Positions 19,326 through 26,119 of a DNA stretch of 64,000 nt are shown piece after piece (position 1 is the stretch's first letter; each line of letters starts with the position of its first letter). This stretch comes from Parvibaculum sp. (GTDB lineage: Bacteria; Pseudomonadota; Alphaproteobacteria; Parvibaculales; Parvibaculaceae), in contig NZ_JAUSBV010000002.1 in the NCBI RefSeq assembly GCF_030651915.1, positions 1 through 64,000 of the forward strand, read 5' to 3'. A program made the position numbers and the translations under genes. The notes beneath the pieces were generated by a model. That model did not search any database. It was not told the DNA's origin and saw only the letters and a list, made by a program, of their open reading frames with translations.

Positions 19326-20330
19326 ATGGCCCATTCGCTTGCCGACACCGATCCGACCGTCGAAACCCGCATGCCCGCCGAGCCCGCACCGCATTCAGCG
19401 GCGCGCTTTTCCATCGAGGCGCGGAATTTGCGGAAGGTCTACAAGGCGAGCGGCAACCAGCCGGCCAAGGAAGCGCTGAAGGGGATTGACCTTGCGATCC
19501 CGCGCGGTTCGATTTTCGCGCTGCTGGGGCCGAACGGCGCCGGCAAATCGACCTTCATCAATATTCTCGCCGGTCTCGTCATCAAGACATCGGGTGCGGC
19601 CTCCGTATGGGGTTTCGATATTGACGTCAATCCGCGCCAGGCGCGGGCTTCGATCGGCGTCGTGCCGCAGGAACTCAGCATCGATCCGTTTTTCACGCCG
19701 GCTGAAGTGCTGGAAATGCAGGCCGGGCTTTACGGCGTGCCGAAGCGCGAGCGCCGCACCATGGAGATTCTCGCGGCCATGGGGCTGGAGGACAAGGCGG
19801 ATGCCTATGCGCGCACGCTGTCGGGCGGCATGCGGCGGCGGCTGCTGGTCGCCAAGGCCATGGTCCACAATCCGCCGGTGCTGATCCTCGATGAGCCGAC
19901 GGCCGGCGTCGACATCGAGCTTCGCCGCCAGCTCTGGGACTATGTGAAGGGGCTGCATGCGCGGGGCACGACCATTGTGCTGACCACGCATTATCTCGAA
20001 GAGGCAGAAGCGCTGTGCGACACGATCGCGATCATCGACAAGGGCGCGGTCGTTTGCTGCGAGCCGAAGGAGCAATTGCTGGCACGGATCAGCGACAAGA
20101 AGCTGATCGTGCGGCCAGCCTCGCCCATTGCGGCGCTGCCGGCGGCGCTTCAGGGCCTGAAGGCCGAACTCAGGTCCGACGGCGCGCTGACCGTGCAGTA
20201 CAATCCGGCCGAGACCGGCGTCATGGCGATCCTCGGGCAGATCGGGGCGGCCGGCATCGAGATCGGCGACATTTCGACCGAGGAATCCGACCTCGAAGAC
20301 GTTTTCCTGCAGCTCACCTCGCCGCATTGA
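19326..20330 (+). CDS. ABC transporter ATP-binding protein, ABC-2 export type
   Basis: The 334-residue ATPase has an unusually long N-terminal lead (about 35 residues) before the core. Walker A is LLGPNGAGKSTF, the signature is LSGGMRRRL, Walker B is VLILDEPTAGVD and the H loop is LTTHYLEEAEALC. A C-terminal extension of about 90 residues is typical of drug, polysaccharide or NodI-type exporters. No permease is adjacent: the next gene is convergent 4 bp away. The partner must be encoded elsewhere. Confidence 0.9.
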   Translation: MAHSLADTDPTVETRMPAEPAPHSAARFSIEARNLRKVYKASGNQPAKEALKGIDLAIPRGSIFALLGPNGAGKSTFINILAGLVIKTSGAASVWGFDIDVNPRQARASIGVVPQELSIDPFFTPAEVLEMQAGLYGVPKRERRTMEILAAMGLEDKADAYARTLSGGMRRRLLVAKAMVHNPPVLILDEPTAGVDIELRRQLWDYVKGLHARGTTIVLTTHYLEEAEALCDTIAIIDKGAVVCCEPKEQLLARISDKKLIVRPASPIAALPAALQGLKAELRSDGALTVQYNPAETGVMAILGQIGAAGIEIGDISTEESDLEDVFLQLTSPH

Positions 20331-20334
20331 CGGC

Positions 20335-20844
20335 TCAGGCCGAGGCGCGCTTGACCAGTTCGCCCATCACCATATCGACGCCCGCGCCGACGCTGAGCGG
20401 CAGCAGCACCGCCTCGATTTCGGTTGCCGGGCCCGACTTCGCAAAGACCGCCGCGCCATAGACGCGCAAGGGGCGGCGCAACTGGCAGACCACGCCCAGC
20501 ACCTTGGCGAGGGCGGCGGCGGGCTTTTCCGAGATATCGCTTTCAAGCGTGCGGCCGGTGAAATCGCGGCCGAAAAGCTCGTTGAGCGCGGTGCCCATCA
20601 GGCGGACGCGGAAATGCGCCAGCGACAGCGCCGGCGGCTCGGCATCGACCAGAAAGACCGAGGGCAGGTGACTGACGATCTCGGCCGGGCGGATATCGGC
20701 GCGGGCCGGACAGGCCGTGCCGGCGCGCTTTGCTTCCCAATAGGCCAGCATTTCGCGGAGACGGGCGTCCTGGAACGACAGGAGCGGGTCGATGAAAACA
20801 TCGAAAGGCGCGAGCCGCAGGGCTTCGGGCGCTTGGGTCGACAT
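20335..20844 (-). CDS. PAS domain protein (PAS_5 type)
   Basis: The 169-residue single-domain protein contains a tract typical of the alphaproteobacterial PAS_5 family: REMLAYWEAKRAG, PARADIRPAEIVSHLPSVFL and FRVRLMGTALNELFGRDFTG. There is no output domain, signal or membrane segment. It is probably a small sensory or scaffold protein of unknown partner. It is convergent with the ABC ATPase gene. Confidence 0.82.
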   Translation of the reverse strand: MSTQAPEALRLAPFDVFIDPLLSFQDARLREMLAYWEAKRAGTACPARADIRPAEIVSHLPSVFLVDAEPPALSLAHFRVRLMGTALNELFGRDFTGRTLESDISEKPAAALAKVLGVVCQLRRPLRVYGAAVFAKSGPATEIEAVLLPLSVGAGVDMVMGELVKRASA

Positions 20845-20954
20845 GGGAACGCGGAACTCTTTTCATGCACGGCGGGCGAAGGCGCGCGGCGGCGGAAATA
20901 CTCGGTTCCTTCCTATAGGCGAATTCGAGAGGCCCGCCAAGGCGCGACGCGGCC

Positions 20955-21563
20955 TCAGGGCGCGGTCACCAGGCGCAGAATGGCGCGGGTCGCCTCGCGG
21001 GCGTTGAAATCGCTTTCGCCTTTGGCGCCCATATGCGGCCGCGTCATCGCCATGCCTTCGATGAAGGCGACGGCCTGGCGGGCGCGGCGCTCGCGTTCGC
21101 GCGGCGTCAGCGCCGGATTGAGCGTTTTGACGATGCCTTCAAAGCCTTCGAGATAGACCGCGTAATAGCGCTGCAACGCTGCGGCAATGGCCTGGTTGCG
21201 GGCGGCGAAGCTTGCGACTTCCAGCATGAAGATGCCGCAATCGCGGCGGTAGGCCTCGTCATTCAGCAGGAAATCGAGGGCGCGGTGGAGGCGCTGCTCG
21301 CCCGAACCGCCGCCGCCCGTGAAGCGCGCGATGATCTCATCGCTGTAGCGGCGGACGAAGCGATCGAGCAATTCCGCCAGCATTTCTGCGGGATTCTGGA
21401 AGTAATACTGCACATGGCTGAGGCGGAGGCCAGCGCGGGCGGCGACGCCGCGGGCGGAAAAACGCGCATAGCCGTCTTCGAGCAGCAGGGCGGAGGCCGC
21501 TTCGAGGATTTCCTCGCGGCGGCTCATGCCTTTTCCGGTGGCGGCGGGGGCGGATTGCATCAT
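20955..21563 (-). CDS. TetR-family transcriptional regulator
   Basis: The roughly 202-residue protein has an N-terminal helix-turn-helix (REEILEAASALLLEDGYARFSARGVAARAGLRLSHVQYYF) and an all-helical ligand domain. It is divergent from the NAD(P)-binding oxidoreductase gene, and the gap between them holds a perfect 18-bp palindrome that should be its operator. The start at 21563 was chosen over an in-frame TTG at 21599. The ATG at 21527 (MSRREEIL), preceded by GGAAAAGG, is an equally good alternative giving 190 residues. The inducer is unknown. Confidence 0.88.
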   Translation of the reverse strand: MMQSAPAATGKGMSRREEILEAASALLLEDGYARFSARGVAARAGLRLSHVQYYFQNPAEMLAELLDRFVRRYSDEIIARFTGGGGSGEQRLHRALDFLLNDEAYRRDCGIFMLEVASFAARNQAIAAALQRYYAVYLEGFEGIVKTLNPALTPRERERRARQAVAFIEGMAMTRPHMGAKGESDFNAREATRAILRLVTAP

Positions 21564-21592
21564 GGCCGGGAGACTAGCGCGCGCGCCCGGCC

Positions 21593-21621
21593 TTGACAAA
21601 ATTGGTCATATGACCAATATC
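21593..21621 (+). promoter_or_regulatory. Promoter with embedded TetR operator
   Basis: TTGACA at 21593-21598 is followed after 17 bp by AATATC. The spacer contains the perfect 18-bp palindrome ATTGGTCATATGACCAAT (21601-21618). Binding there would block the oxidoreductase promoter and probably the divergent tetR promoter too. Confidence 0.7.
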
Positions 21622-21652
21622 GCCCGCAACCGAAACACGAGGAGAGGCGACG

Positions 21653-22720
21653 ATGACGAAACGCATTTTGCTGGCGGGCGGCTATGGCGTGGTGGGGGCG
21701 CAGGCGGCGCGGCTCCTGCGCAAGCACCACCCCGACGTCGAGATCCTGATCGGCGGCAGGCGCCAGGCGGAAGCCGAAAAGCTCGCGGCCGAAATCGGCA
21801 AGGCGCGCGGCGTCGCGCTCGACACGACTGAGGCCGATCCGTTGGCCGCGTTCGCCGAGATCGATGCCGTCGGCGTTTTTGTTCACGAGACGGACGATCT
21901 GCTGCTGCGCGCGGCGCTGAGGCGCGGCATCGCCTATATGGACATGACGCGCGGCTGGGACGCGATGACGCGCGGGCTGGCGACCGCCGCGCTTTTCGAG
22001 ATGCGCGCGCCGGCGCTTTTCAGCTCGCACTGGATGGCCGGCGGACCGGCGATCGTCGCCCATGCGCTGGCGCAAGGGCTCGACGATGTGGCGCGCATCG
22101 ACATCTCGATCCTTTATTATACCGGCGATAGAATGGGCCCGGATTCGGCGAGCGCGGGCACCGGCATGTCGCAAGAGTTTGTTGCGCGCGTAGGCGGCGA
22201 TTGGCGGCGCGTCGCGCCGCTCAGCGACGAAAAGCGGGTGCGCTTTCCCTCCGGCGCGGTGCGGACGGTCTACCGGATGAACATGGGCGATGTGGTGACG
22301 CCGGCGCTGGCGAGCGGCGCGGCGGAAGTCGGCGTCAGGCTCGGCCTCGACAAGGGCAATGCGCTGGCGGCCATGCGGCGGCTGATCCGGCTCGGCATAT
22401 GGGGTGTGCTGATGAAAATTCCGGGCATCAGCGCGATTGCGGCGACGAAGCCCGGCCCCGGCGCGGCGCATGAAATCGTCATCGAGGTCGAGGGCGCGAC
22501 GGACGGGCGCCGCGAAACGCGGCGCGCGACGATCGTCGATCCGCTGGGCCAGTCGCATCTCACCGCCGTCGGCGCGCTTTATGCGCTCGAACGCGTGGCG
22601 GGGCTCGGACAGGCGCGGCTGCGCCCCGGCGCGGCGCTGCCCGAGAGCGATTTCACGGCGGCGGGTTTCGCGCGGCTGAAGACGCTTTACGCGGCCGAGG
22701 GCATCGCGCTGACGCTCTGA
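21653..22720 (+). CDS. Saccharopine dehydrogenase-like NAD(P)-binding oxidoreductase
   Basis: The 355-residue protein opens with a Rossmann fingerprint ([18 protein letters not shown]) and the [18 protein letters not shown] segment usual in saccharopine dehydrogenase-like proteins and related trans-acting enoyl reductases. It has no signal peptide. It is probably controlled by the divergent TetR regulator through the palindrome at 21601-21618, which suggests a role in responding to a small hydrophobic compound. The exact substrate is unknown. Confidence 0.8.
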   Translation: MTKRILLAGGYGVVGAQAARLLRKHHPDVEILIGGRRQAEAEKLAAEIGKARGVALDTTEADPLAAFAEIDAVGVFVHETDDLLLRAALRRGIAYMDMTRGWDAMTRGLATAALFEMRAPALFSSHWMAGGPAIVAHALAQGLDDVARIDISILYYTGDRMGPDSASAGTGMSQEFVARVGGDWRRVAPLSDEKRVRFPSGAVRTVYRMNMGDVVTPALASGAAEVGVRLGLDKGNALAAMRRLIRLGIWGVLMKIPGISAIAATKPGPGAAHEIVIEVEGATDGRRETRRATIVDPLGQSHLTAVGALYALERVAGLGQARLRPGAALPESDFTAAGFARLKTLYAAEGIALTL

Positions 22721-22805
22721 ACAGGCGCCCATTCGGCCGATTGTCAGGACCCGCGCTTTGTTCTACCTTGCGCCCGCTTCGCCGGGCGACCCTCGTCCGG
22801 CCCTG

Positions 22806-22882
<77 letters not shown>

Positions 22883-22919
22883 CTTTTCAGGCTGCGAAAA
22901 CCGGCCTGGACCCCCCCCT

Positions 22920-22948
22920 CTGTCACAAATCTGTCATAAAACTGTCAC
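22920..22948 (+). promoter_or_regulatory. Triple Pho box (PhoB-type direct repeats)
   Basis: Three 7-bp units CTGTCAC, CTGTCAT and CTGTCAC start at 22920, 22931 and 22942, exactly 11 bp apart with AT-rich 4-bp spacers. This is the classic PhoB-binding architecture. It lies between tRNA-Arg and the DUF454 gene and points rightward, with an AT-rich -10-like tract (TTTATT) about 8 bp further on. The only recognisable downstream gene is DUF454 at 23164. Confidence 0.8.
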
Positions 22949-23163
22949 AAACCGCCTTTTTATTGATCCGTGTACGGATGGAGCGGCCACTTATCCCCGG
23001 GTTTTACAGGCCGGCGCGCGGCGGGCCGGATGGTTTGAAGGGACGGGGATGGGGTTTTCGGCTAATAACGGCATCAAGATGTGAATGCCGCCGATCCACA
23101 TCCCGGCCGCGCGCGGGGCGGCCGCGGGCGGATGGCCGGCGGTGGAAATCTCCGGAGCCTCGA

Positions 23164-23517
23164 TTGACGAAACTTCTTTATCTGATCGCCGGGTTCGTGG
23201 CGCTGGGGCTGGGCGGGCTCGGCGTGTTGCTGCCGCTGCTGCCGACCGTGCCGTTCCTGATCCTCGCCGCCTTCTGTTTTGCGCGCAGCAACAAGGCGCT
23301 GGAGCAAAGGCTGCTGACGCATCCGACCTTCGGCTTCCATATTCGCCTGTGGCGGGAGCGCGGCGCCATCTCGCGCCGGGGCAAGCAGGCGGCGCTGATC
23401 GCTTTCGCCATCAGTGCGGTTGTCGCGCTGCTGCTGGCGCCGCTGCCCTGGTCGCTGGCGCCGCTGGCGGCGGCGCTGATCGGCGGCAGCTGGATCTGGA
23501 CGCGGCCGGAGCGGTGA
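23164..23517 (+). CDS. DUF454 (YbaN-type) small inner-membrane protein
   Basis: The 117-residue protein starts at a TTG preceded by CCGGAG. The N-terminal hydrophobic pair (YLIAGFVALGLGGLGVLLPLLP then TVPFLILAAFCFARSN) matches the DUF454/YbaN family signature GxxGxxLPLLPTTPFLLLAAFCFARSS. The rest (HPTFGFHIRLWRERGAISRRGK) is also typical, and the protein ends IGGSWIWTRPER. The function is unknown. A Pho box 216 bp upstream suggests phosphate control. Its last 43 bp recur 1.3 kb downstream, flanking the MNT-HEPN module. Confidence 0.85.
   Translation: MTKLLYLIAGFVALGLGGLGVLLPLLPTVPFLILAAFCFARSNKALEQRLLTHPTFGFHIRLWRERGAISRRGKQAALIAFAISAVVALLLAPLPWSLAPLAAALIGGSWIWTRPER
23475..23517 (+). repeat. 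43-bp direct repeat, copy 1 (3' end of DUF454 gene)
   Basis: This segment, beginning GCTGATCGGCGGCAGCTGGA and ending at the DUF454 stop codon, is identical to 24791-24833. The two copies bracket the MNT-HEPN module. The pattern resembles an attachment site or a duplication that restores the target gene's 3' end. Confidence 0.9.
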
Positions 23518-23612
23518 AGGGTTGGGGGGTGTACGGAGGAAGTTGGCGCCGCCCGCCGCCGCATGGGGCCTGTCCGCTGTGAAGGCGCGGCGGGCTTGGG
23601 CGGGCATAAAAT

Positions 23613-23722
23613 CCCCAATTTGGGGTTGAACAAACCTGTTATGGGTATGTTGTTGATATAATAAGGTTATATCTGTCGTTCTTGAGTTTCCCCAAAATGG
23701 GGTCTATAATCCCCAATATGGG
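23613..23722 (+). promoter_or_regulatory. Promoter and three CCCCAA-TTGGGG operators of the MNT-HEPN operon
   Basis: Three related palindromes occur: CCCCAATTTGGGG at 23613-23625, CCCCAAAATGGGG at 23690-23702 and CCCCAATATGGG at 23711-23722. A promoter TTGAGT (23682-23687), 17-bp spacer, TATAAT (23705-23710) contains the second copy in its spacer. The third overlaps the start codon. The winged-helix N-terminus of the first gene product is the obvious autorepressor. Another inverted repeat, GATATAA / TTATATC (23655-23673), lies between the first two. Confidence 0.7.
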
Positions 23723-24323
23723 TAAAGAACGGAACCAGTTGAACATATCGGATGCGCTGTTCGCGAGCACGCGGCAGCGCGTTCTCGGTCTCCTGTTCGG
23801 CAATCCGAACCGCAGCTTCTACACTTCCGAGATCGTCAGGCACGTGCAATCGGGGACGGGCGGCGTGGAGCGGGAATTGTCGCGATTTCTGCGCAGCGGA
23901 CTGGTGTCGGTCTCGAAGATCGGCAATCAGAAGCACTATCAAGCGAACCCGGCATCCCCGGTGTTCGAAGAATTGCGCGGACTGGTGCTGAAGACGGTCG
24001 GCCTGGCAGAACCGCTGCGCGCCGCGCTCGTGCCCCATGCGGGAAAGATCGAAGCCGCTTTCGTCTATGGCTCGATCGCAAACAGGACCGACACGGCGCG
24101 GAGCGACATCGACGTTATGGTGATCGGCGACGGTTTGAGCTACGCGGACCTCTATGTGGCATTCCAGCAGGCCGAGGCCATCCTGGGCCGCCAGGTTAAA
24201 CCGACCTTCCTTTCGCCCGACGACTGGAAGCGCAAGCTTTGCCAAAAGGACTCGTTCGTCGACAAGATCAGTACGCAGCCGAAGATATTCCTCTATGGCT
24301 CGGAGGAACGGCTTCATGAGTAG
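23718..24323 (+). CDS. MNT-type nucleotidyltransferase antitoxin with winged-helix N-terminus
   Basis: The 201-residue protein starts MGKERNQLNISDALFAST. Residues about 10-85 form an ArsR-like winged helix (VLGLLFGNPNRSFYTSEIVRH, SVSKIGNQKHYQANP). A minimal nucleotidyltransferase follows with the GS-x10-DxD motif FVYGSIANRTDTARSDIDVMV. Such MntA-type proteins neutralise a HEPN ribonuclease by AMPylating a Tyr in its active-site loop. The DNA-binding domain probably autoregulates through the three upstream palindromes. The predicted transcription start coincides with the ATG at 23718, so the message is probably leaderless. It overlaps the HEPN gene by 8 bp. Confidence 0.87.
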   Translation: MGKERNQLNISDALFASTRQRVLGLLFGNPNRSFYTSEIVRHVQSGTGGVERELSRFLRSGLVSVSKIGNQKHYQANPASPVFEELRGLVLKTVGLAEPLRAALVPHAGKIEAAFVYGSIANRTDTARSDIDVMVIGDGLSYADLYVAFQQAEAILGRQVKPTFLSPDDWKRKLCQKDSFVDKISTQPKIFLYGSEERLHE

Positions 24324-24747
24324 CCAAGAACTCGACAACCTCGTCAGGATCGGCAAGCTCAAGCGCGAAGCCCCCGCGCGCGCGGAGTTCGACGGCCTCG
24401 TCGATTCCGCGAAGAAGCGGTTGGCGGACTCCCGGAACGAGGGCCTCTCGCCGGAGAGCCGTTTCGACCTCGCCTACAACGCTGCGCATGCCTTCGCTCT
24501 CGCGGCGCTGCGCCAGAACGGCTACCGCTCGGAGGATCGCTACATCGTGTTCCAGGCTCTCGTCCATACGGTCGAGATTGAGCCCGTTGTCTCGCGCGTG
24601 CTGGCGAGGTGCCACAACGAACGCAATCTCGCCGAATATCAAGGCCGCACCGAGGTGGACGAGCGGCTTCTGAGCGAACTGATCGACTGCGCCACGAAAC
24701 TGGAGACGGCGGTGGCGCGACTCACGCCGCCGCCCGCCGCGAAATGA
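24316..24747 (+). CDS. HEPN-domain toxin (HepT-like) of the MNT pair
   Basis: The 143-residue, mostly helical protein contains SRFDLAYNAAHAFALAALRQNGYR and the RNLAEY motif (R-x4-Y) near the C-terminus. This corresponds to the RNase active site and the AMPylated Tyr in HepT toxins. It is translated from an ATG inside the end of the MNT gene. The likely role is an RNA-cleaving toxin held inactive by its partner, active in phage defence or element maintenance. The usual His of R-x4-HxY is not obvious in this copy. Confidence 0.82.
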   Translation: MSSQELDNLVRIGKLKREAPARAEFDGLVDSAKKRLADSRNEGLSPESRFDLAYNAAHAFALAALRQNGYRSEDRYIVFQALVHTVEIEPVVSRVLARCHNERNLAEYQGRTEVDERLLSELIDCATKLETAVARLTPPPAAK

Positions 24748-24790
24748 GGGCGGCGGGAGCGTCCGCCGCAGGCTGCGGCGAGCCGGCGGT

Positions 24791-24833
24791 GCTGATCGGC
24801 GGCAGCTGGATCTGGACGCGGCCGGAGCGGTGA
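24791..24833 (+). repeat. 43-bp direct repeat, copy 2 (orphan copy of DUF454 3' end)
   Basis: Identical to 23475-23517 but not preceded by the rest of the DUF454 gene. It begins 44 bp after the HEPN stop codon. The flanking G-rich tails after both copies are similar but not identical. Confidence 0.9.
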
Positions 24834-25008
24834 GGGTTTGGGGGGGTTATCGAGACGCGCACCCGATAACACTTTGTCAGCACTATGAGTGCTATACCAT
24901 TGAATTAATTGGGAGAAAATTTTCAGTACCGGGATTGTGCAGGATGCCGCAGGTGCTGTAAATGCGCCACACCGATTGAACCGGTGATTCCTGCGCGCCA
25001 TATATAAA
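24834..25008 (+). promoter_or_regulatory. AT-rich upstream region of the Panacea operon with inverted repeats
   Basis: Two inverted repeats lie here: GTTATCG / CGATAAC (24846-24852 and 24864-24870) and AGCACT-ATG-AGTGCT (24879-24893). TATATA at about 25000 is a possible -10, which would put transcription start at or just past the ATG at 25009. The region is clearly more AT-rich than the surrounding chromosome. Confidence 0.45.
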
Positions 25009-25596
25009 ATGACAAGTCAAGAATTTTGTGAGATAGCCTCACGTATGAAGGCGAATATGCTGCGATTCCAGTTCAATGAGAAGAAGGGCGTCGAGGCATT
25101 GACATATATTGCCTCGACATGGCCCGGCCTGACCGCATTTTTCGCGGCCAAGGTTCTTTTCTTCGCTGAAAAGCAGCACCTGAACCGCTATGCGCGGCCG
25201 ATTGTCGGCGACACGTTCATTGCCATGCCTAACGGTCCGGTGCCGTCGACGCTCTATGATTTCATCAAGGGCCGACTCGACCAAGCTGGCGACCCTGACG
25301 CTATTATGGCTGCGCTTCTGATCGAGCGCGATCCGTATCCGCGTGTTGCCGCCCAGCGTGACCCGGATCTGAATGTATTGTCGCCGAGCGACTTGGAGTG
25401 CCTCGACGAAGCGATCGCTTTTTGCAGGGGTCGCGGCTTTGGTGCTCTGTCGAGCCTGACGCATCAGGAGCGCGCTTGGCTGGAAGCTCCGGCCAATGGT
25501 CCGATGGACTACGAACACATGATCGATGGCGAGGGCGACGAGCGAGAAGCTATCGTTTCCGAGGCCAGAGAGTTTGCGGCCTACGGTGTTCTGTGA
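25009..25596 (+). CDS. Panacea (SocA/GepA-like) domain antitoxin
   Basis: The 195-residue protein has the Panacea/DUF4065 pattern. The N-terminal helix contains KKGVEALTYIAS, then KVLFFAEKQHLNRYARPIVGDTFIAMPNGPVPSTLYDFIKG, and LEAPANGPMDYEHMI in the C-terminal part. Panacea proteins are promiscuous antitoxins paired with many unrelated toxins. The stop overlaps the GTG of the next gene (GTGA), as expected for a toxin-antitoxin pair. The start could instead be the ATG at 25045 (MKANMLRF), which would shorten it by 12 residues. AT-richer than neighbours. Confidence 0.82.
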   Translation: MTSQEFCEIASRMKANMLRFQFNEKKGVEALTYIASTWPGLTAFFAAKVLFFAEKQHLNRYARPIVGDTFIAMPNGPVPSTLYDFIKGRLDQAGDPDAIMAALLIERDPYPRVAAQRDPDLNVLSPSDLECLDEAIAFCRGRGFGALSSLTHQERAWLEAPANGPMDYEHMIDGEGDEREAIVSEAREFAAYGVL

Positions 25597-25961
25597 ACGT
25601 CGGCCACGTCTATGTCATCCACACTGCTCTTGCGCGTCCTCCGAAGGACAAACTCACAGTTTGCATCTGCGCGACTGACAACCTGTTCTTCTGGATCAAC
25701 ACCAATCCCCAGCGGCATAACATAGGGCAGCTTGCCCTTGTCGCAGCCGATCATGGCGCATTGAAACACGACTGCTTTCTGGACTGTTCGCGGGTTACGA
25801 CATTTTCGCAACACGAGCTGGACGCCGCCCAGCCTCGCGGGAGCATTTCAGCCGCGCTGGCTCAGCGCATCGTTGCGCTGCTGGAAAACGATCCGCCAAA
25901 GACCTTACCACCGCGCTTTCTGAAGCTCGCGATCGACAACATCACGCCGCTGTTTCGATAG
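25593..25961 (+). CDS. Putative toxin partner of the Panacea antitoxin (unassigned, PemK-like?)
   Basis: The 122-residue protein starts at a GTG overlapping the antitoxin stop by 4 bp. It begins VNVGHVYVIHTALARPPKDK, continues with KLTVCICATDNLFFWINTNP and HDCFLDCSRVTTFSQHEL, and ends with a helical tail (SAALAQRIVALLENDPP). The beta-rich start and the DCSRVTTFSQHEL segment resemble the end of the SH3-like PemK/MazF core, but I cannot assign it firmly. Small size, coupling and position support a toxin role. Its sequence does not match the common Panacea toxin types I can recall. Confidence 0.6.
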   Translation: MNVGHVYVIHTALARPPKDKLTVCICATDNLFFWINTNPQRHNIGQLALVAADHGALKHDCFLDCSRVTTFSQHELDAAQPRGSISAALAQRIVALLENDPPKTLPPRFLKLAIDNITPLFR

Positions 25962-26119
25962 CAGTTGCTCGCTGGTCCAGATCGCTGCATCGATGAGGCA
26001 GGGCAGCGTTAACGCCAACGATTTCGCTGCGGACTGCCTTCGTTGCGAGAGCGCTTGAAGAATTCTCGGTCGATGGCTCGGACCTTTGAGTTTTGGCATG
26101 TCCGGATTACCCCGATTTC

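Noticed and set aside
22883-23163. Longer N-terminus for the DUF454 protein from 22963 or 22978
   Set aside because: The added residues are Arg/Pro/Gly-rich and unlike the family. The TTG at 23164 gives the typical membrane start.
25905-26099. 64-codon minus-strand frame after the putative toxin gene
   Set aside because: It overlaps the toxin 3' end, has no ribosome site and matches nothing I recognise.
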